A DNA stretch of 64,000 nucleotides from Helicobacter sp. MIT 21-1697. GTDB lineage: Bacteria; Campylobacterota; Campylobacteria; Campylobacterales; Helicobacteraceae. The notes beneath the pieces are model-generated. The model searched no databases, was not told the DNA's origin, and was given only the letters and a program-made list of their open reading frames with translations. Shown piece after piece: positions 10,997 to 21,611 of this stretch. Where the stretch lies: contig NZ_JAPHNC010000004.1 of assembly GCF_026241255.1 (NCBI RefSeq), positions 62,001-126,000 of the forward strand, written 5' to 3'. How positions within the stretch are numbered: the first letter of the stretch is position 1; each line of letters starts with the position of its first letter. The position numbers were made by a program, and so were the translations under genes.

Positions 10997-11722
10997 TTAT
11001 ACTAAATCAATATTTGCTTTCTTGGCTTGGATTCTCTGTAAGTTTTTTGGAATCTTATAGAGTTTGTTATCTTTTAAAAACATTGCACCTGTTTGATGAA
11101 AATGAAATTTTATCCCCGCATCATAGGCTTGTTTTCTTAAACTTAGCACCCATTTATAATCGCATATTCTTGCCTTATAGCCGCTTTCTCCTCCCACAGA
11201 GATGAGTTCTATATTTGAAAGGTAAGATTCTATATGAATCTCTTCTAATAGTGGCGCACAAATTACCCAACGATGTTTGATAGGTAGGGTGCATAAAAGA
11301 GAGATTCTCTGCTTAGCGCGTTTTTGGTTTTCTACACTCACACCGATAATCACATTTTCATATCCATTGCCCCAATCCCTTGGCAACACAGAATGTAATC
11401 GCTCAATGCGTTTAGTGAAAAATACAAAATGCACATTTTTGCGAATACGCATTATTTCCCACGCTCTTTTTCGCCATTCATCGGCTTGTGGCAGTAAAAA
11501 GTCGCTGCTAAAACAAGTATATACTAATGTATTATCGGGTATGTGATATTCGCCATTTCTACGTTTTTTGAGTGGATATTCAAAGTTTTTATTGAGGCAA
11601 ATATGTTGTGTATCTCGTTTATGGATAGAATCAATACTATAAATAAAGCAGTTTTTGCAACCCTCACTTATCTTAAAGCAGCCGTGCCAAGGATTCCAGC
11701 TTGTTTGTGGTGTATAAAGCAT
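10997..11722 (-). CDS. DUF5131 / phage Gp37-Gp68 family three-Cys-motif protein
   Basis: 241 residues. The N-terminus TSWNPWHGCFKISEGCKNC is the hallmark of PF07505 proteins: three cysteines in a C-x6-C-x2-C arrangement that is thought to ligate metal, possibly an Fe-S cluster as in radical-SAM-like folds. Other conserved parts are FFTKRIERL, NVIIGVSVEN and ELISVGGESGYKAR. These proteins occur in phages and bacteria, often next to a 'three-Cys-motif partner' (TcmP), which I do not see here. The start codon abuts the ppc stop codon, so the two genes form an operon. The biochemical role is not established. Confidence 0.85.
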   Translation of the reverse strand: MLYTPQTSWNPWHGCFKISEGCKNCFIYSIDSIHKRDTQHICLNKNFEYPLKKRRNGEYHIPDNTLVYTCFSSDFLLPQADEWRKRAWEIMRIRKNVHFVFFTKRIERLHSVLPRDWGNGYENVIIGVSVENQKRAKQRISLLCTLPIKHRWVICAPLLEEIHIESYLSNIELISVGGESGYKARICDYKWVLSLRKQAYDAGIKFHFHQTGAMFLKDNKLYKIPKNLQRIQAKKANIDLV

Positions 11723-14422
11723 TTAGCCTGTGTTGCGAATACCTTGTGCTATGCCAACAATGGTTGCGTGGATTTGTTCAAGGAGACGCTCTTGCCCTTT
11801 AGGATATTTGCAATTTTGATATTTTTTAATCAGCTCAATTTGAGTGAGATTAAGCACACTTAGGTAAGGTTTGCGTAATAGGATAGATTCTCTAATAGCA
11901 CATTCAGAATCTAAAAGCACACTCTCTCCACGCAAATGGAGTAAATGCTCCATTGTGAGATGATATTGCGCATAAATATGTTCCCATATTTCTTCCCTCA
12001 CTTTTTTATCCTTGACAAATTGATTATACAAAAAGGCAATATCTAAATCTACCTTGAGCAAGGCTTGAGAGATATTATCAATGGTTGTTTTGAAAAAGAG
12101 TGATTGCTCATAGCACGCTCGTAATTGATTTTTATCTGCATTTGCCAATCCACTTCCTAAACCATACCAAGCAGAAATAATAGCGCGATTTTGCGTCCAA
12201 GCAAACACCCAAGGAATCGCGCGTAAATCTTCAATTTTTTGTGTATCTTTGCGTTTGCTTGGGCGAGAGCCTAGATTAAGGTTTTGTATAAATTTTATAG
12301 GCGTAGCGTTTTTGAAATATTCCAAAAAGCCTTTGTTTTCATATATAAGTGTGCGATAAGCTATACAAGAGGCATTAGAAACATTTTCAAGCAATGCCAT
12401 TGTTTGCGGATTGTTTTTGTATTTCTCTGTGCCATAAGCATCATACACTCCTTTTTTAAGCAAGGCGCTCAAGGTACTTGAAAAGTTTTTGGTTGCAATG
12501 TGTCTGTTGAGGTATTTAGCACTTATCATTTCACCTTGTTCTGTGGTTTTGAGAAAGCTATGCACACTTTGAGGAGCAGAAGAAAGCAATGCTTCTTCAA
12601 GGCTTCCTCCGCCACGACTAACGCTTCCTCCTCGTCCGTGAAAAAAACTAATGCAAATATCAAGTTGCGTTTGGAGTTTGGTAAGATTACTAATAGCGCA
12701 GTAAAGATTATAATTGCTTGTAAAAATACCGCCATCTTTACTTGAATCTGAATAGCCCACCATAATTTCTTGGGTGTTATTATGGTCAAAAAGATATTGC
12801 TGGTAATGAGTGTTTGTGTAGAGGGTGCGGATAATGCTTTGTGCGCGTTGTAAGTCATCAATAGTTTCAAAAAGCGGCGTGATAGAAATACTTGCCTTGC
12901 CTTTTTTACCCTCTTTTTTCTTGCCCGGCTTCCATAAGCCGCTTTGTTTGGCAAACCACAACACACAGAGCAAATCACTCGGTTTTGTGCTCATAGAGAT
13001 AATAAAGCTTTGTAAAATATGTTCGGATATATATTTTTTCGCCCATTGGATTCTCAAAAATGCTCCCACAAGTCGTTTGGAGGATTCAGAGAGTTGTTCA
13101 ATCATTGTATTTAAATCATATTTTTTGGCATTAAGCGCAGAGTTTAAAATCTCAATTTTTTTGTTTTCATTTAAATCTTTAAAATCACTATCACTTAGTC
13201 CCATAAGACAGAAAATCTCGCTTGTAGCACTTAAAATCACATCTCTATGTTCCCTAAAATCAAGGCGTAAAAGATGAAAGCCTCCAAGCAGCACCAAATG
13301 TCTAAACTCTATCAATTTGCGTGCAGACACAGAATCTAAAGATTCTATCATCATATCAATATCCTCTACAAGTTCATTGGAATCTTTATAAGTAAAATTA
13401 ATACTCTCGGTAGTATTAATTGCAATAAGGCGATTTTGTAGCTTTTTTTTGATGAGGTAAAGTTTTGCGCGGAAAGGTTCTTTGGCAAAAAGTTTTGCTT
13501 CACTATTTAAAAGTTCAGAATTATGGTTTTGAAGTGATTGCATAAGACGTTTGCTAGGCTGAATAAAATCTATTGACATAGAAAGCTCACGAATCAGCTT
13601 TTCGCTTATGCGAATATAGATTTCAATAATCGCTTTATGTGCTATTTTCATCGTTTTTGTCATTACCTCATTGCTTACATATGGATTACCATCTCTATCG
13701 CCGCCTATCCAGCTTCCTAATATGATGGGAGAGGTTTCTAAGCTCTTACCAAGTGTAGATTCTATATCGTTTAGCACTTTTGTGGCGGATTTAAGGATAG
13801 AGCTTTCAATAATATAGAGCAAGTTATCAAGCTCAAAGAGAATCTCCATTTTTTCACTTCGCACTAAATGCGTGTGCCACAATAAATGAAGCCGATAGAG
13901 AAGTTGGGATTTGGCATTTTCATCATTATGGGCAAAGATATTTTTGATATTTTCGCTCATTTGATGATGTGCTTCAAGGAATGTGCGGCGGCGAGATTCT
14001 GTGGGGTGTGCTGTAAATACCGGATAAAAGTGCAAATGTTGCAAAATCTCTAGTATATCACTTTTGTTATAGCCCTCCTTATGGAGTTCATTGAGAGTTT
14101 TGGGGAGGCGATTAAGTGTGGCATTATTGCTTAAATTGAGTTCCTCAACGATATTAAGTAGCATATGATAGAGCGTGAAAGCTTTGATGATGCAGAGTGT
14201 TTTGTCTTGGGCTGAAATATCTGTGAGTATGCGTGTGAGCATAGCCCAATCGTGATTTTCAAGACTCTGTTTAATGTCTAAAAAAGCGTTTTTGAGCTCC
14301 TCATCAACACTTTGGAGCAAGTGGATAATAGTGTCAGAGACAAATTCTACTTGTGTCGGCTGGAGCAAAGTAGATTTGAGAGATTTTTCTCTGCCTTCTT
14401 GTGATATATGAGAATGTTGCAT
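11723..14422 (-). CDS. ppc: Phosphoenolpyruvate carboxylase
   Basis: Carboxylates PEP with bicarbonate to oxaloacetate, refilling the TCA cycle. 899 residues, full length. Catalytic landmarks are HPTESRRRTFLEAHH with the active-site His near residue 138, GSWIGGDRDGNP, GYSDSSKDGG near 555, and FHGRGGSVSRGGG near 594. It ends ...AQGIRNTG, the conserved C-terminal type that reaches the active site. An AAAGGAAG site precedes the ATG. It is transcribed divergently from ilvC and is followed without a gap by the DUF5131 gene. Confidence 0.97.
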   Translation of the reverse strand: MQHSHISQEGREKSLKSTLLQPTQVEFVSDTIIHLLQSVDEELKNAFLDIKQSLENHDWAMLTRILTDISAQDKTLCIIKAFTLYHMLLNIVEELNLSNNATLNRLPKTLNELHKEGYNKSDILEILQHLHFYPVFTAHPTESRRRTFLEAHHQMSENIKNIFAHNDENAKSQLLYRLHLLWHTHLVRSEKMEILFELDNLLYIIESSILKSATKVLNDIESTLGKSLETSPIILGSWIGGDRDGNPYVSNEVMTKTMKIAHKAIIEIYIRISEKLIRELSMSIDFIQPSKRLMQSLQNHNSELLNSEAKLFAKEPFRAKLYLIKKKLQNRLIAINTTESINFTYKDSNELVEDIDMMIESLDSVSARKLIEFRHLVLLGGFHLLRLDFREHRDVILSATSEIFCLMGLSDSDFKDLNENKKIEILNSALNAKKYDLNTMIEQLSESSKRLVGAFLRIQWAKKYISEHILQSFIISMSTKPSDLLCVLWFAKQSGLWKPGKKKEGKKGKASISITPLFETIDDLQRAQSIIRTLYTNTHYQQYLFDHNNTQEIMVGYSDSSKDGGIFTSNYNLYCAISNLTKLQTQLDICISFFHGRGGSVSRGGGSLEEALLSSAPQSVHSFLKTTEQGEMISAKYLNRHIATKNFSSTLSALLKKGVYDAYGTEKYKNNPQTMALLENVSNASCIAYRTLIYENKGFLEYFKNATPIKFIQNLNLGSRPSKRKDTQKIEDLRAIPWVFAWTQNRAIISAWYGLGSGLANADKNQLRACYEQSLFFKTTIDNISQALLKVDLDIAFLYNQFVKDKKVREEIWEHIYAQYHLTMEHLLHLRGESVLLDSECAIRESILLRKPYLSVLNLTQIELIKKYQNCKYPKGQERLLEQIHATIVGIAQGIRNTG

Positions 14423-14457
14423 ATTTACTTCCTTTGCGCCTTTGACTTAGTGGCTTA

Positions 14458-14486
14458 ATTATAACTAAGTTTGTTTTAACTATAAT
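14458..14486. promoter_or_regulatory. Divergent -10 boxes of ppc and ilvC
   Basis: A minus-strand TATAAT (14463-14458) points to ppc and a plus-strand TATAAT (14481-14486) points to ilvC. Predicted starts are near 14451 and 14493. A short stem, AGCAG-ATAAA-CTGCT (14506-14520), lies in the ilvC leader next to the ribosome site. Confidence 0.6.
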
Positions 14487-14497
14487 TGAGCCTTTAA

Positions 14498-15562
<1,065 letters not shown>

Positions 15563-15787
15563 TATATGCAAATAGCATTTACAAAGGCATTGTGCGCGAG
15601 ATGAAGAGATAGATTTGCACACATATATAGAAATAGTGCTAACGCAGATATTCTAGTAGGGAACAACTAAAAGGAAGTATTCCCACAAAAACTTGAGAGA
15701 CACGATGAAGTCTTAAAAAAGTGGGTCATATTCACTCTATTTTGGCTTCAAGTCTCAAAATAAAATTTTTAAGAGGTTAAATTTTCG

Positions 15788-15801
15788 TTTTTTTTTTTTT
15801 T
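15788..15801 (+). repeat. T14 homopolymer in the radical SAM gene leader
   Basis: Fourteen consecutive T, 35 bp upstream of the next start codon, in the likely promoter or leader. Tracts this long are prone to slipped-strand mispairing, so expression of the downstream gene may be phase-variable. Confidence 0.8.
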
Positions 15802-15836
15802 GGTAGAGTGCGTTTTATTTAGCGCAAGGATACAAA

Positions 15837-16877
15837 ATGAAAGCCGTTAAAAAAGTTATTAAGTCTGCTTATAAGCACGCTCCTTTAAGTTTTCAAAACA
15901 AACTTTTTAATCTTGTTACAGGCAATAACAATAGGCTACAAAAACTTATAGATTCTATGATGCTTTTATGCACTCCAATTTCTAATAGGGAGATTCAAAA
16001 GCACATTCTTAAATGCCATTTATACAAGGTGGAATTTGAAATTGCAAGTTTTTGTAATCGCACCTGTTATTTTTGCCCAAATTCTCATATAGATAGAAAA
16101 AGCACAAGCGTAGAGCTAGATGAGGCAGTTTTTCTTAAGATTCTTGATAATCTTGCGGAGATTGAATATGACAAAGAGCTTAGTTTTCACCGATTTAACG
16201 AGCCCTTAGCAAATAAAGAGCTTATACTTAAACGCGTAAAACAAGCAAGGCAAAAATTACCAAAGGCAAAACTTGATATTTTTACAAATGGTGATTATGT
16301 TTCAAAGGAATATTTGCAAGAGTTAAAAGATGCAGGAGTGAATTGGGTGCTTATGTCTTATTATCCTATGCAAAAAGATTTTGATAGGACACAGATTATT
16401 AAGGCTATGCAAAAAATGCAGCAAAAATTAGGCTTAGAGTCCAAACTTGTAAGGGATACTGAACAGGAATATCGTATATGCTTTATAATGGAGGGAATGG
16501 AGATATATTATCGTTCTTGGAATCCAAATGCAATGGGCTCATCAAGGGGTGGCTCGGTAGATTCAATGAAAAAATCTCAACTCATAACAGAATCTGGCTG
16601 CTTCCATAGCGCGATGAGTTTTTATGTGGATTATAATGGGCTTGTTATGCCCTGCTGCAATACAAGGAGCGATGAGAAAAAGCATAAGCCATTTATCCTA
16701 GGCGATTGCAAAAAGCAGGATATGTTTGAAATATTTTTCTCTCCAGTATGCGTAAATCTTCGTAGAGATTTGTTTGTCAGCACCGCCTCTTCTTGTAATG
16801 AAAATATACGCACAATATGTGCCGATTGCGATCAAGATTATCGGTGGAAAGCAGCGTTTTTGTCCTCTCTGCAATAA
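15837..16877 (+). CDS. Radical SAM/SPASM domain protein
   Basis: 346 residues. The radical SAM cluster motif is CNRTCYFC (Cys 73, 77, 80), binding a 4Fe-4S cluster that cleaves S-adenosylmethionine. A C-terminal SPASM-like region holds further cysteines (GCFHSAM, MPCCNTR, SSCNEN, TICADC) for auxiliary clusters. The N-terminal 60 residues are basic and helical and have no signal peptide. SPASM enzymes modify peptides, sugars or aminoglycoside-like substrates; the substrate here is unknown and no precursor peptide gene was found next to it. AAGGAT precedes the ATG. The T14 tract upstream suggests switching, which would fit a surface-glycan role, but that is inference. Confidence 0.88.
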   Translation: MKAVKKVIKSAYKHAPLSFQNKLFNLVTGNNNRLQKLIDSMMLLCTPISNREIQKHILKCHLYKVEFEIASFCNRTCYFCPNSHIDRKSTSVELDEAVFLKILDNLAEIEYDKELSFHRFNEPLANKELILKRVKQARQKLPKAKLDIFTNGDYVSKEYLQELKDAGVNWVLMSYYPMQKDFDRTQIIKAMQKMQQKLGLESKLVRDTEQEYRICFIMEGMEIYYRSWNPNAMGSSRGGSVDSMKKSQLITESGCFHSAMSFYVDYNGLVMPCCNTRSDEKKHKPFILGDCKKQDMFEIFFSPVCVNLRRDLFVSTASSCNENIRTICADCDQDYRWKAAFLSSLQ

Positions 16878-16917
16878 TTGTTACACTTTCAAAATCATTT
16901 AATTTCTAGCACACATA

Positions 16918-17673
16918 CTAATGTTTAAGTGCAAGGATATAAAGAGGTTCATAAGTGAGTGTATTATTAAATTTTTGAGTGTAATTTTTGAGCATAGTCT
17001 TTGTGAGGACAAAAGGCTTGTTGATACCAAAGGCATTTACGCCGCTAAGTTTGAGATGCCTAAAGACCTCAAGGGCGCTATCAAAATGCAAGTGATGATA
17101 TGTGGATTCTAAAGCAAGGATTTCAAAGTCTTTTTCTAGTAATGCGCGTATTGTCTCTAGGCTTTCATATTGCAATCCTACACCTGTAATTTCGCGTATT
17201 TCGTGCATATTATTTTGCCCAAAGCTACTTAATGCCAATATCCCGCCGTAAGCAATCATAGATTTTAAAGCAGTGAGTATAGAGGCGCAATCAAGCCATT
17301 GTAAGCAGGCATTAGAAATGATAAGTTCAAATTGGTTTTTTGAAAGAGGGTGTGCAGGAAGCTGTGCCATATTAAAAGCAAGGTGTGAGATTCTCTCATT
17401 GTGCAATGCTGCACTTATATCATAAGGATACAAGTCATTTGTTATATAGTGTTGAAAATCAAATGATTTGCTTACAAGTGCTGTAAGTTCTCCCATTCCT
17501 GCACCAAATTCAAAGATAGAATCAAAACTTTTACGATTCGTGTGCTTTTTGAGTAAGTCTAAAAGATGAAGTCTCATAGTGTGTTGTATAGGACTATTTT
17601 GATTATAGGTGTATCGGGCTTTGTGAAAAGAAATAAGATTAAAATCAAGAGAGGTATCTTCTAGCTTCTTCAT
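16918..17673 (-). CDS. bioC: Malonyl-ACP O-methyltransferase BioC
   Basis: Methylates malonyl-ACP with S-adenosylmethionine so fatty-acid enzymes can build pimeloyl-ACP methyl ester for biotin. 251 residues from the ATG at 17673, whose ATGA overlaps the bioG stop; a GTG 21 bp upstream is an alternative. SAM-binding class I fold: IFEFGAGMGELTALV near residue 57, then ITNDLYPYD, LIISNACLQWL and the GGILALSSFG segment. Third gene of the bioF-bioG-bioC unit. Confidence 0.92.
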   Translation of the reverse strand: MKKLEDTSLDFNLISFHKARYTYNQNSPIQHTMRLHLLDLLKKHTNRKSFDSIFEFGAGMGELTALVSKSFDFQHYITNDLYPYDISAALHNERISHLAFNMAQLPAHPLSKNQFELIISNACLQWLDCASILTALKSMIAYGGILALSSFGQNNMHEIREITGVGLQYESLETIRALLEKDFEILALESTYHHLHFDSALEVFRHLKLSGVNAFGINKPFVLTKTMLKNYTQKFNNTLTYEPLYILALKH

Positions 17674-18356
17674 AGGCAACACAATTCTTCCCACGAGCTA
17701 AAGCCAAAGAAAACAAAATGTGGCTCATCACTCCATAGAATCCGCGTATTTTGTGGAGTTAGAGAAAGCCAATAGTGTTTATTTGCCTCTGGTGGGAAAA
17801 TTTTATCATTATGTGATATAAGTGCGCATTCCCACCTTTGAGATTGATATGAGTGCGTAGATTGAGAAAACTCATAAAGCGCCTCAAGTTCATTGCGTAA
17901 GGTTTGATTATCACGCAAAGCAAAATGAGTATCTAGTCTATGTCCCAATAATCCTATACGAAATTGTTGCACATCAAGATGTTTGATAGTGTGTCTAAAA
18001 AGTGCAGGGGGAATGCCATAGATTCTATCAATCCCTAGAGGCGTGCCATTAATGGCAAGTGTGCGTGTAAATTGCCCCCATATCGGTGCAAAAATAGCAT
18101 TTGCCACACATACACCAAGTGAAAAAGCGATAAGATAAATATGTCTAAAATGATTGTGTGTGAGCTGTAAAATATCGTGTATATCATAGGATTTTAACGC
18201 GTTTATATCTCTATAATCATAAAACATAATGACATCACATTCATAAGAGCAAAGATGTTGAAAATGGCTAGGCTCACTTCCAAAACCACCCATACATATC
18301 ACTAAATCTTTCGCTAAAGAATCTTGTCTGATTCTATGAAGCCATTGATATTTCAT
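17670..18356 (-). CDS. bioG: Pimeloyl-ACP methyl ester carboxylesterase BioG
   Basis: Removes the methyl group from pimeloyl-ACP methyl ester, ending the BioC-initiated route; it replaces E. coli BioH. 228 residues of the DUF452 alpha/beta-hydrolase family. The oxyanion region is CMGGFGSEPSHF near 22-33. The nucleophile elbow is AFSLGV, with Ser within the conserved AFSLG motif near 98. The C-terminal His is in SDEPHFVFFGF. It overlaps bioF and bioC by 4 bp each, so translation is coupled. Confidence 0.92.
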   Translation of the reverse strand: MKYQWLHRIRQDSLAKDLVICMGGFGSEPSHFQHLCSYECDVIMFYDYRDINALKSYDIHDILQLTHNHFRHIYLIAFSLGVCVANAIFAPIWGQFTRTLAINGTPLGIDRIYGIPPALFRHTIKHLDVQQFRIGLLGHRLDTHFALRDNQTLRNELEALYEFSQSTHSYQSQRWECALISHNDKIFPPEANKHYWLSLTPQNTRILWSDEPHFVFFGFSSWEELCCL

Positions 18357-19549
18357 AGTGCTTCTGCAAGTTGAGATATATGCTCTAACTCTAAAGCAGC
18401 ATTGAGAGAGAATCGGATTCTTGCTGTTCCTTTAGGAATAGTGGGTTCTTTGATGGCAGGAGCAAAAAATCCGCACTCACGCAGTCGATGAGAGAGCGTA
18501 ATTGCAGAGTGATTATCTCCACACATAAGCGAGATAATATGTGCTTCGCCTCTTGCTGCATAGCCTTTTTCTTTTAAAAGTGAGCGGAGATGCTGACTTA
18601 AAAGATGTAATTTTTCGCGCTTATGGTTTAAAGTAGGTATCTTACTCCAGATAAAATTACTCCACGCAACATTAATTGGTGGTAGCGCAGTAGAATATAT
18701 GAGTCCTCGCGCAGTATTGATAAAAAAGTCTCTTTGGGTTGCATTACACAGCATACAAGCCCCCATAGAAGCCAAAGCTTTGCCAAAAGTCAGCACAAGA
18801 AAATCAATTTCCTTAATGTATTCATAGGCTATTCCAAGTCCATTATTTCCACATACACCAACACTATGGGCTTCATCAACATATAAAAATACATTGGGGT
18901 AAGCTTTTTTAAGTTGTATTATGTCATTGATTTTGCCGAAATCTCCCTCCATACTAAAAAGTCCTTCGGTTACAACGATAACGCGCTCATAATGAGAATG
19001 ATGAAACTCAATAAGCGCTTCAAGTGCAGTCATATCATTATGTCTAAATCGCTTAAAATGGGTGTTTCGCGCTCCATCAAATACGCTCGCGTGAGAGAAT
19101 CTATCAAGCAAAAAAAGTGTGTGTGTAAGAGTGCCTAATCCCTGAATGCAGGAGAGATTGCAGTGATAACCGCTGTTAAAAAGTAAGGCTTTTTTAGGTG
19201 CGTAGAGTTGGCTAAGATGAGATTCTAAAGTGTCATAAATAGGGAATCCTCCACTTAAAGAACGCGAAGATGCACTAGAAAAAACCATATCTTGCGCACA
19301 GAGTGTGCTAAGAAATTCTTGGGTAAGCGCAGTATCTAGTGAAAGAGCGAGATAGTCATTGCTTGCAAAATTAATGAGGGGTTTATGCGATGAATGATGA
19401 GTGTGTGAGGCATAAGGAGTAATAGAAATGCCATTATGTTGATAATCTGTAATTGTGCGGAAATTATGTGCATTTTTAAGTGTTTTTAATCGCGCATTTA
19501 AGCCTACATCAGATGATGAAGTGTAATCAAACGAGGCTTTGTTGCGCAT
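18353..19549 (-). CDS. bioF: 8-amino-7-oxononanoate synthase
   Basis: PLP-dependent condensation of pimeloyl-ACP with L-alanine to give KAPA. 398 residues. Landmarks are FASNDYLALS near 77-86, SSASSRSLSGG, the PLP-stacking His in DRFSHASVFDGAR, DEAHSVGVCG, and the Schiff-base Lys in LTFGKALASMGA. First gene of the minus-strand biotin unit, diverging from bioA across 74 bp that must contain both promoters. Confidence 0.95.
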   Translation of the reverse strand: MRNKASFDYTSSSDVGLNARLKTLKNAHNFRTITDYQHNGISITPYASHTHHSSHKPLINFASNDYLALSLDTALTQEFLSTLCAQDMVFSSASSRSLSGGFPIYDTLESHLSQLYAPKKALLFNSGYHCNLSCIQGLGTLTHTLFLLDRFSHASVFDGARNTHFKRFRHNDMTALEALIEFHHSHYERVIVVTEGLFSMEGDFGKINDIIQLKKAYPNVFLYVDEAHSVGVCGNNGLGIAYEYIKEIDFLVLTFGKALASMGACMLCNATQRDFFINTARGLIYSTALPPINVAWSNFIWSKIPTLNHKREKLHLLSQHLRSLLKEKGYAARGEAHIISLMCGDNHSAITLSHRLRECGFFAPAIKEPTIPKGTARIRFSLNAALELEHISQLAEAL

Positions 19550-19623
19550 ATCATTCCTTGTTGGAGAGAATTAGATGTTTTGGAGTAAAATTATATCTTA
19601 AATTCTTATATAAAGGTTGAGTT

Positions 19624-20937
19624 ATGCTAGATTTAAAAGCTTTAGATTTGGCGCATATTTGGCATCCTTGCACACAAATGAAAGACCACGAAACATTACC
19701 ACTTATCCCTATTCAATCAGCAAAGGGCGTGTATTTATATGATTTTGAGGGAAAGTCGTTTATTGATGGTATCAGTAGTTGGTGGGTGAATCTTTTTGGG
19801 CATTGCAATCCTTTTATTAATGCAGCCATTATGCAGCAATTAGAACAACTAGAGCATATCATCTTAGCTGGATTCTCACACAAAGGCATCATTACTTATT
19901 CGCAGAGATTGTGTGCCTTGCTCCCGCAGAGTTTGCAAAAATGTTTTTATGCTGATAATGGCTCAAGCGCAGTTGAAGTAGCGTTAAAAATGAGCTTCCA
20001 TAGTCATTATAATGTAGGCAATAAAGAAAAAAATGCATTTTTATCCCTTAACAATGCTTATCACGGCGAAACTTTAGGGGCTTTAAGTGTGGGTGATGTA
20101 GGGCTTTATAAAAGCACTTATGAACCTCTTTTGCTTGAAACTTTAAATACGCCTGTGCCATCGGGTATATGGAATCCTAATGATGGTGCAATAAATGGAG
20201 ATTATCACAAAGAGATTGAAGCCTTGGAGCAGATTCTAAAAAAGCACGCTCATCGCATTTGTGCGTTTATCCTTGAGCCTTTATTGCAGTGTGCGGGAGG
20301 TATGAATATGTATCCTGCTGCTTATGTGAAAGAGGCGTGTGCATTGGCACGAAAGCATAATATTCATATTATTTTTGATGAAATTGCTGTGGGATTTGGG
20401 CGCACAGGCAGTATGTTTGCCCTAGAGCAATGCGATGTAGTGCCTGATTTTCTCTGCCTCTCTAAAGGCATTACAGGTGGGTATCTCCCCTTGTCTGTTG
20501 TGGTTACGAACGATAGTATTTATCAAGGATTCTATGCGCGTTATGAGGAGCAAAAAGCCTTTTTGCATTCCCATAGTTATACAGGCAATGCCCTAGCCAT
20601 AGCTGCTGCAAATGCTGTATTGGATATTTTTGAGCGAGATGATGTTATACTTGCTAATCATTCTTTAAGTGCCGCCATAGCTAAGCAATGGTCTATGCTC
20701 TCAAAGCATAAAAAAGTAGCTAGTGTGCGTGTGTGCGGAATGGTGTTTGCATTTGATTTGATTGGGTGTAAGCTTACAAGAGCGGGATTATATGTGTATG
20801 AGCAAGCACTTGCAAAAGGTGTGTTGTTGCGCCCTTTGGGGAACACGATTTATTTTATGCCACCTTATGTGATAAGCCTTGAAATCGCTGAATATGTATG
20901 CAATGTGCTTGATAGCATTTTAGAAAATGAATTTTGA
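19624..20937 (+). CDS. bioA: Adenosylmethionine-8-amino-7-oxononanoate aminotransferase
   Basis: Transfers the amino group of S-adenosylmethionine to KAPA, giving 7,8-diaminononanoate. 437 residues. Typical start [15 protein letters not shown]; substrate-site [27 protein letters not shown]; the PLP Asp in [14 protein letters not shown]; and the Schiff-base Lys in [13 protein letters not shown]. It ends 8 bp from the convergent bioD stop. Weak ribosome site (AAAGGTTG, 8 nt from the ATG). Confidence 0.96.
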   Translation: MLDLKALDLAHIWHPCTQMKDHETLPLIPIQSAKGVYLYDFEGKSFIDGISSWWVNLFGHCNPFINAAIMQQLEQLEHIILAGFSHKGIITYSQRLCALLPQSLQKCFYADNGSSAVEVALKMSFHSHYNVGNKEKNAFLSLNNAYHGETLGALSVGDVGLYKSTYEPLLLETLNTPVPSGIWNPNDGAINGDYHKEIEALEQILKKHAHRICAFILEPLLQCAGGMNMYPAAYVKEACALARKHNIHIIFDEIAVGFGRTGSMFALEQCDVVPDFLCLSKGITGGYLPLSVVVTNDSIYQGFYARYEEQKAFLHSHSYTGNALAIAAANAVLDIFERDDVILANHSLSAAIAKQWSMLSKHKKVASVRVCGMVFAFDLIGCKLTRAGLYVYEQALAKGVLLRPLGNTIYFMPPYVISLEIAEYVCNVLDSILENEF

Positions 20938-20945
20938 TAGAGAAT

Positions 20946-21575
20946 TTATAATAACTCTTGGATATAAGGCGTGAGCTCACAAGAGAGCTTGTTTGCAGCA
21001 GAATCTAAACTCTGTGTTGTATAAGATTGTATATGCACAAGCGGGATTTTTGTATAAGAGCGCACAAATTCATCAATCTCATCGCGATGTGTATCTTTGG
21101 TATCTTTAAGCATAACAAGTGCAAGAATAGGCATATTCTGCATAGCGTGTAATGTGAGCAAGATATGATTAATACAGCCCAAATAGTATCTCCCCACAAC
21201 AATAGCAGGGCGAGGATGAGCAAGGATATAATCAAAGAAAGTATGCTTATCATCAAGTGGTGTGAAAATCCCTCCTGCAAGTTCAATAAGGAGCTTATCA
21301 GATTGTGGAATCTTCAAATGCAGCCCATTATATGTTAGATTTTCATATTTACGCCCGATATGAGGAGAAGCAGCAGTGCGAAGAGTGAGTGCAGAGGGTA
21401 AAATCTCTGTGTTTGGGGAAAGTTCTTTCACACGCTGCTCATCTGTCGGACTTCCTGCTTGAAGGAGTTTAAAATAAGTATATGAAAATGCCTTGCAAAA
21501 AGCTGCACTGAAGTGCGTTTTGCCTACATCTGTATGGATTCCCGCGATATAAAGCTGACGCAACATCGTATTCAT
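20946..21575 (-). CDS. bioD: Dethiobiotin synthetase
   Basis: ATP-dependent carboxylation and ring closure of diaminononanoate to dethiobiotin. 209 residues. P-loop GIHTDVGKTHFSAAF near residues 11-25. ELAGGIFTPLDD is the second conserved block, with the substrate-contacting Gly-Gly. VVGRYYLGCINH and LVMLKD are typical for short BioD proteins. An alternative start 3 codons in (MLRQLYIAG) is possible. With bioF, G, C and A nearby, only bioB is missing from this window for complete biotin synthesis. Confidence 0.93.
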   Translation of the reverse strand: MNTMLRQLYIAGIHTDVGKTHFSAAFCKAFSYTYFKLLQAGSPTDEQRVKELSPNTEILPSALTLRTAASPHIGRKYENLTYNGLHLKIPQSDKLLIELAGGIFTPLDDKHTFFDYILAHPRPAIVVGRYYLGCINHILLTLHAMQNMPILALVMLKDTKDTHRDEIDEFVRSYTKIPLVHIQSYTTQSLDSAANKLSCELTPYIQELL

Positions 21576-21611
21576 TAGTCTAAGCCTTATGCAAGTGCAT
21601 AAATACAGAAT

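Noticed and set aside
15662-15760. Short coding-like stretch (VFPQKLERHDEVLKKW) between ilvC and the radical SAM gene
   Set aside because: It is preceded by a stop codon, has no start or ribosome site and no recognisable family; it could be a gene fragment but support is too thin.
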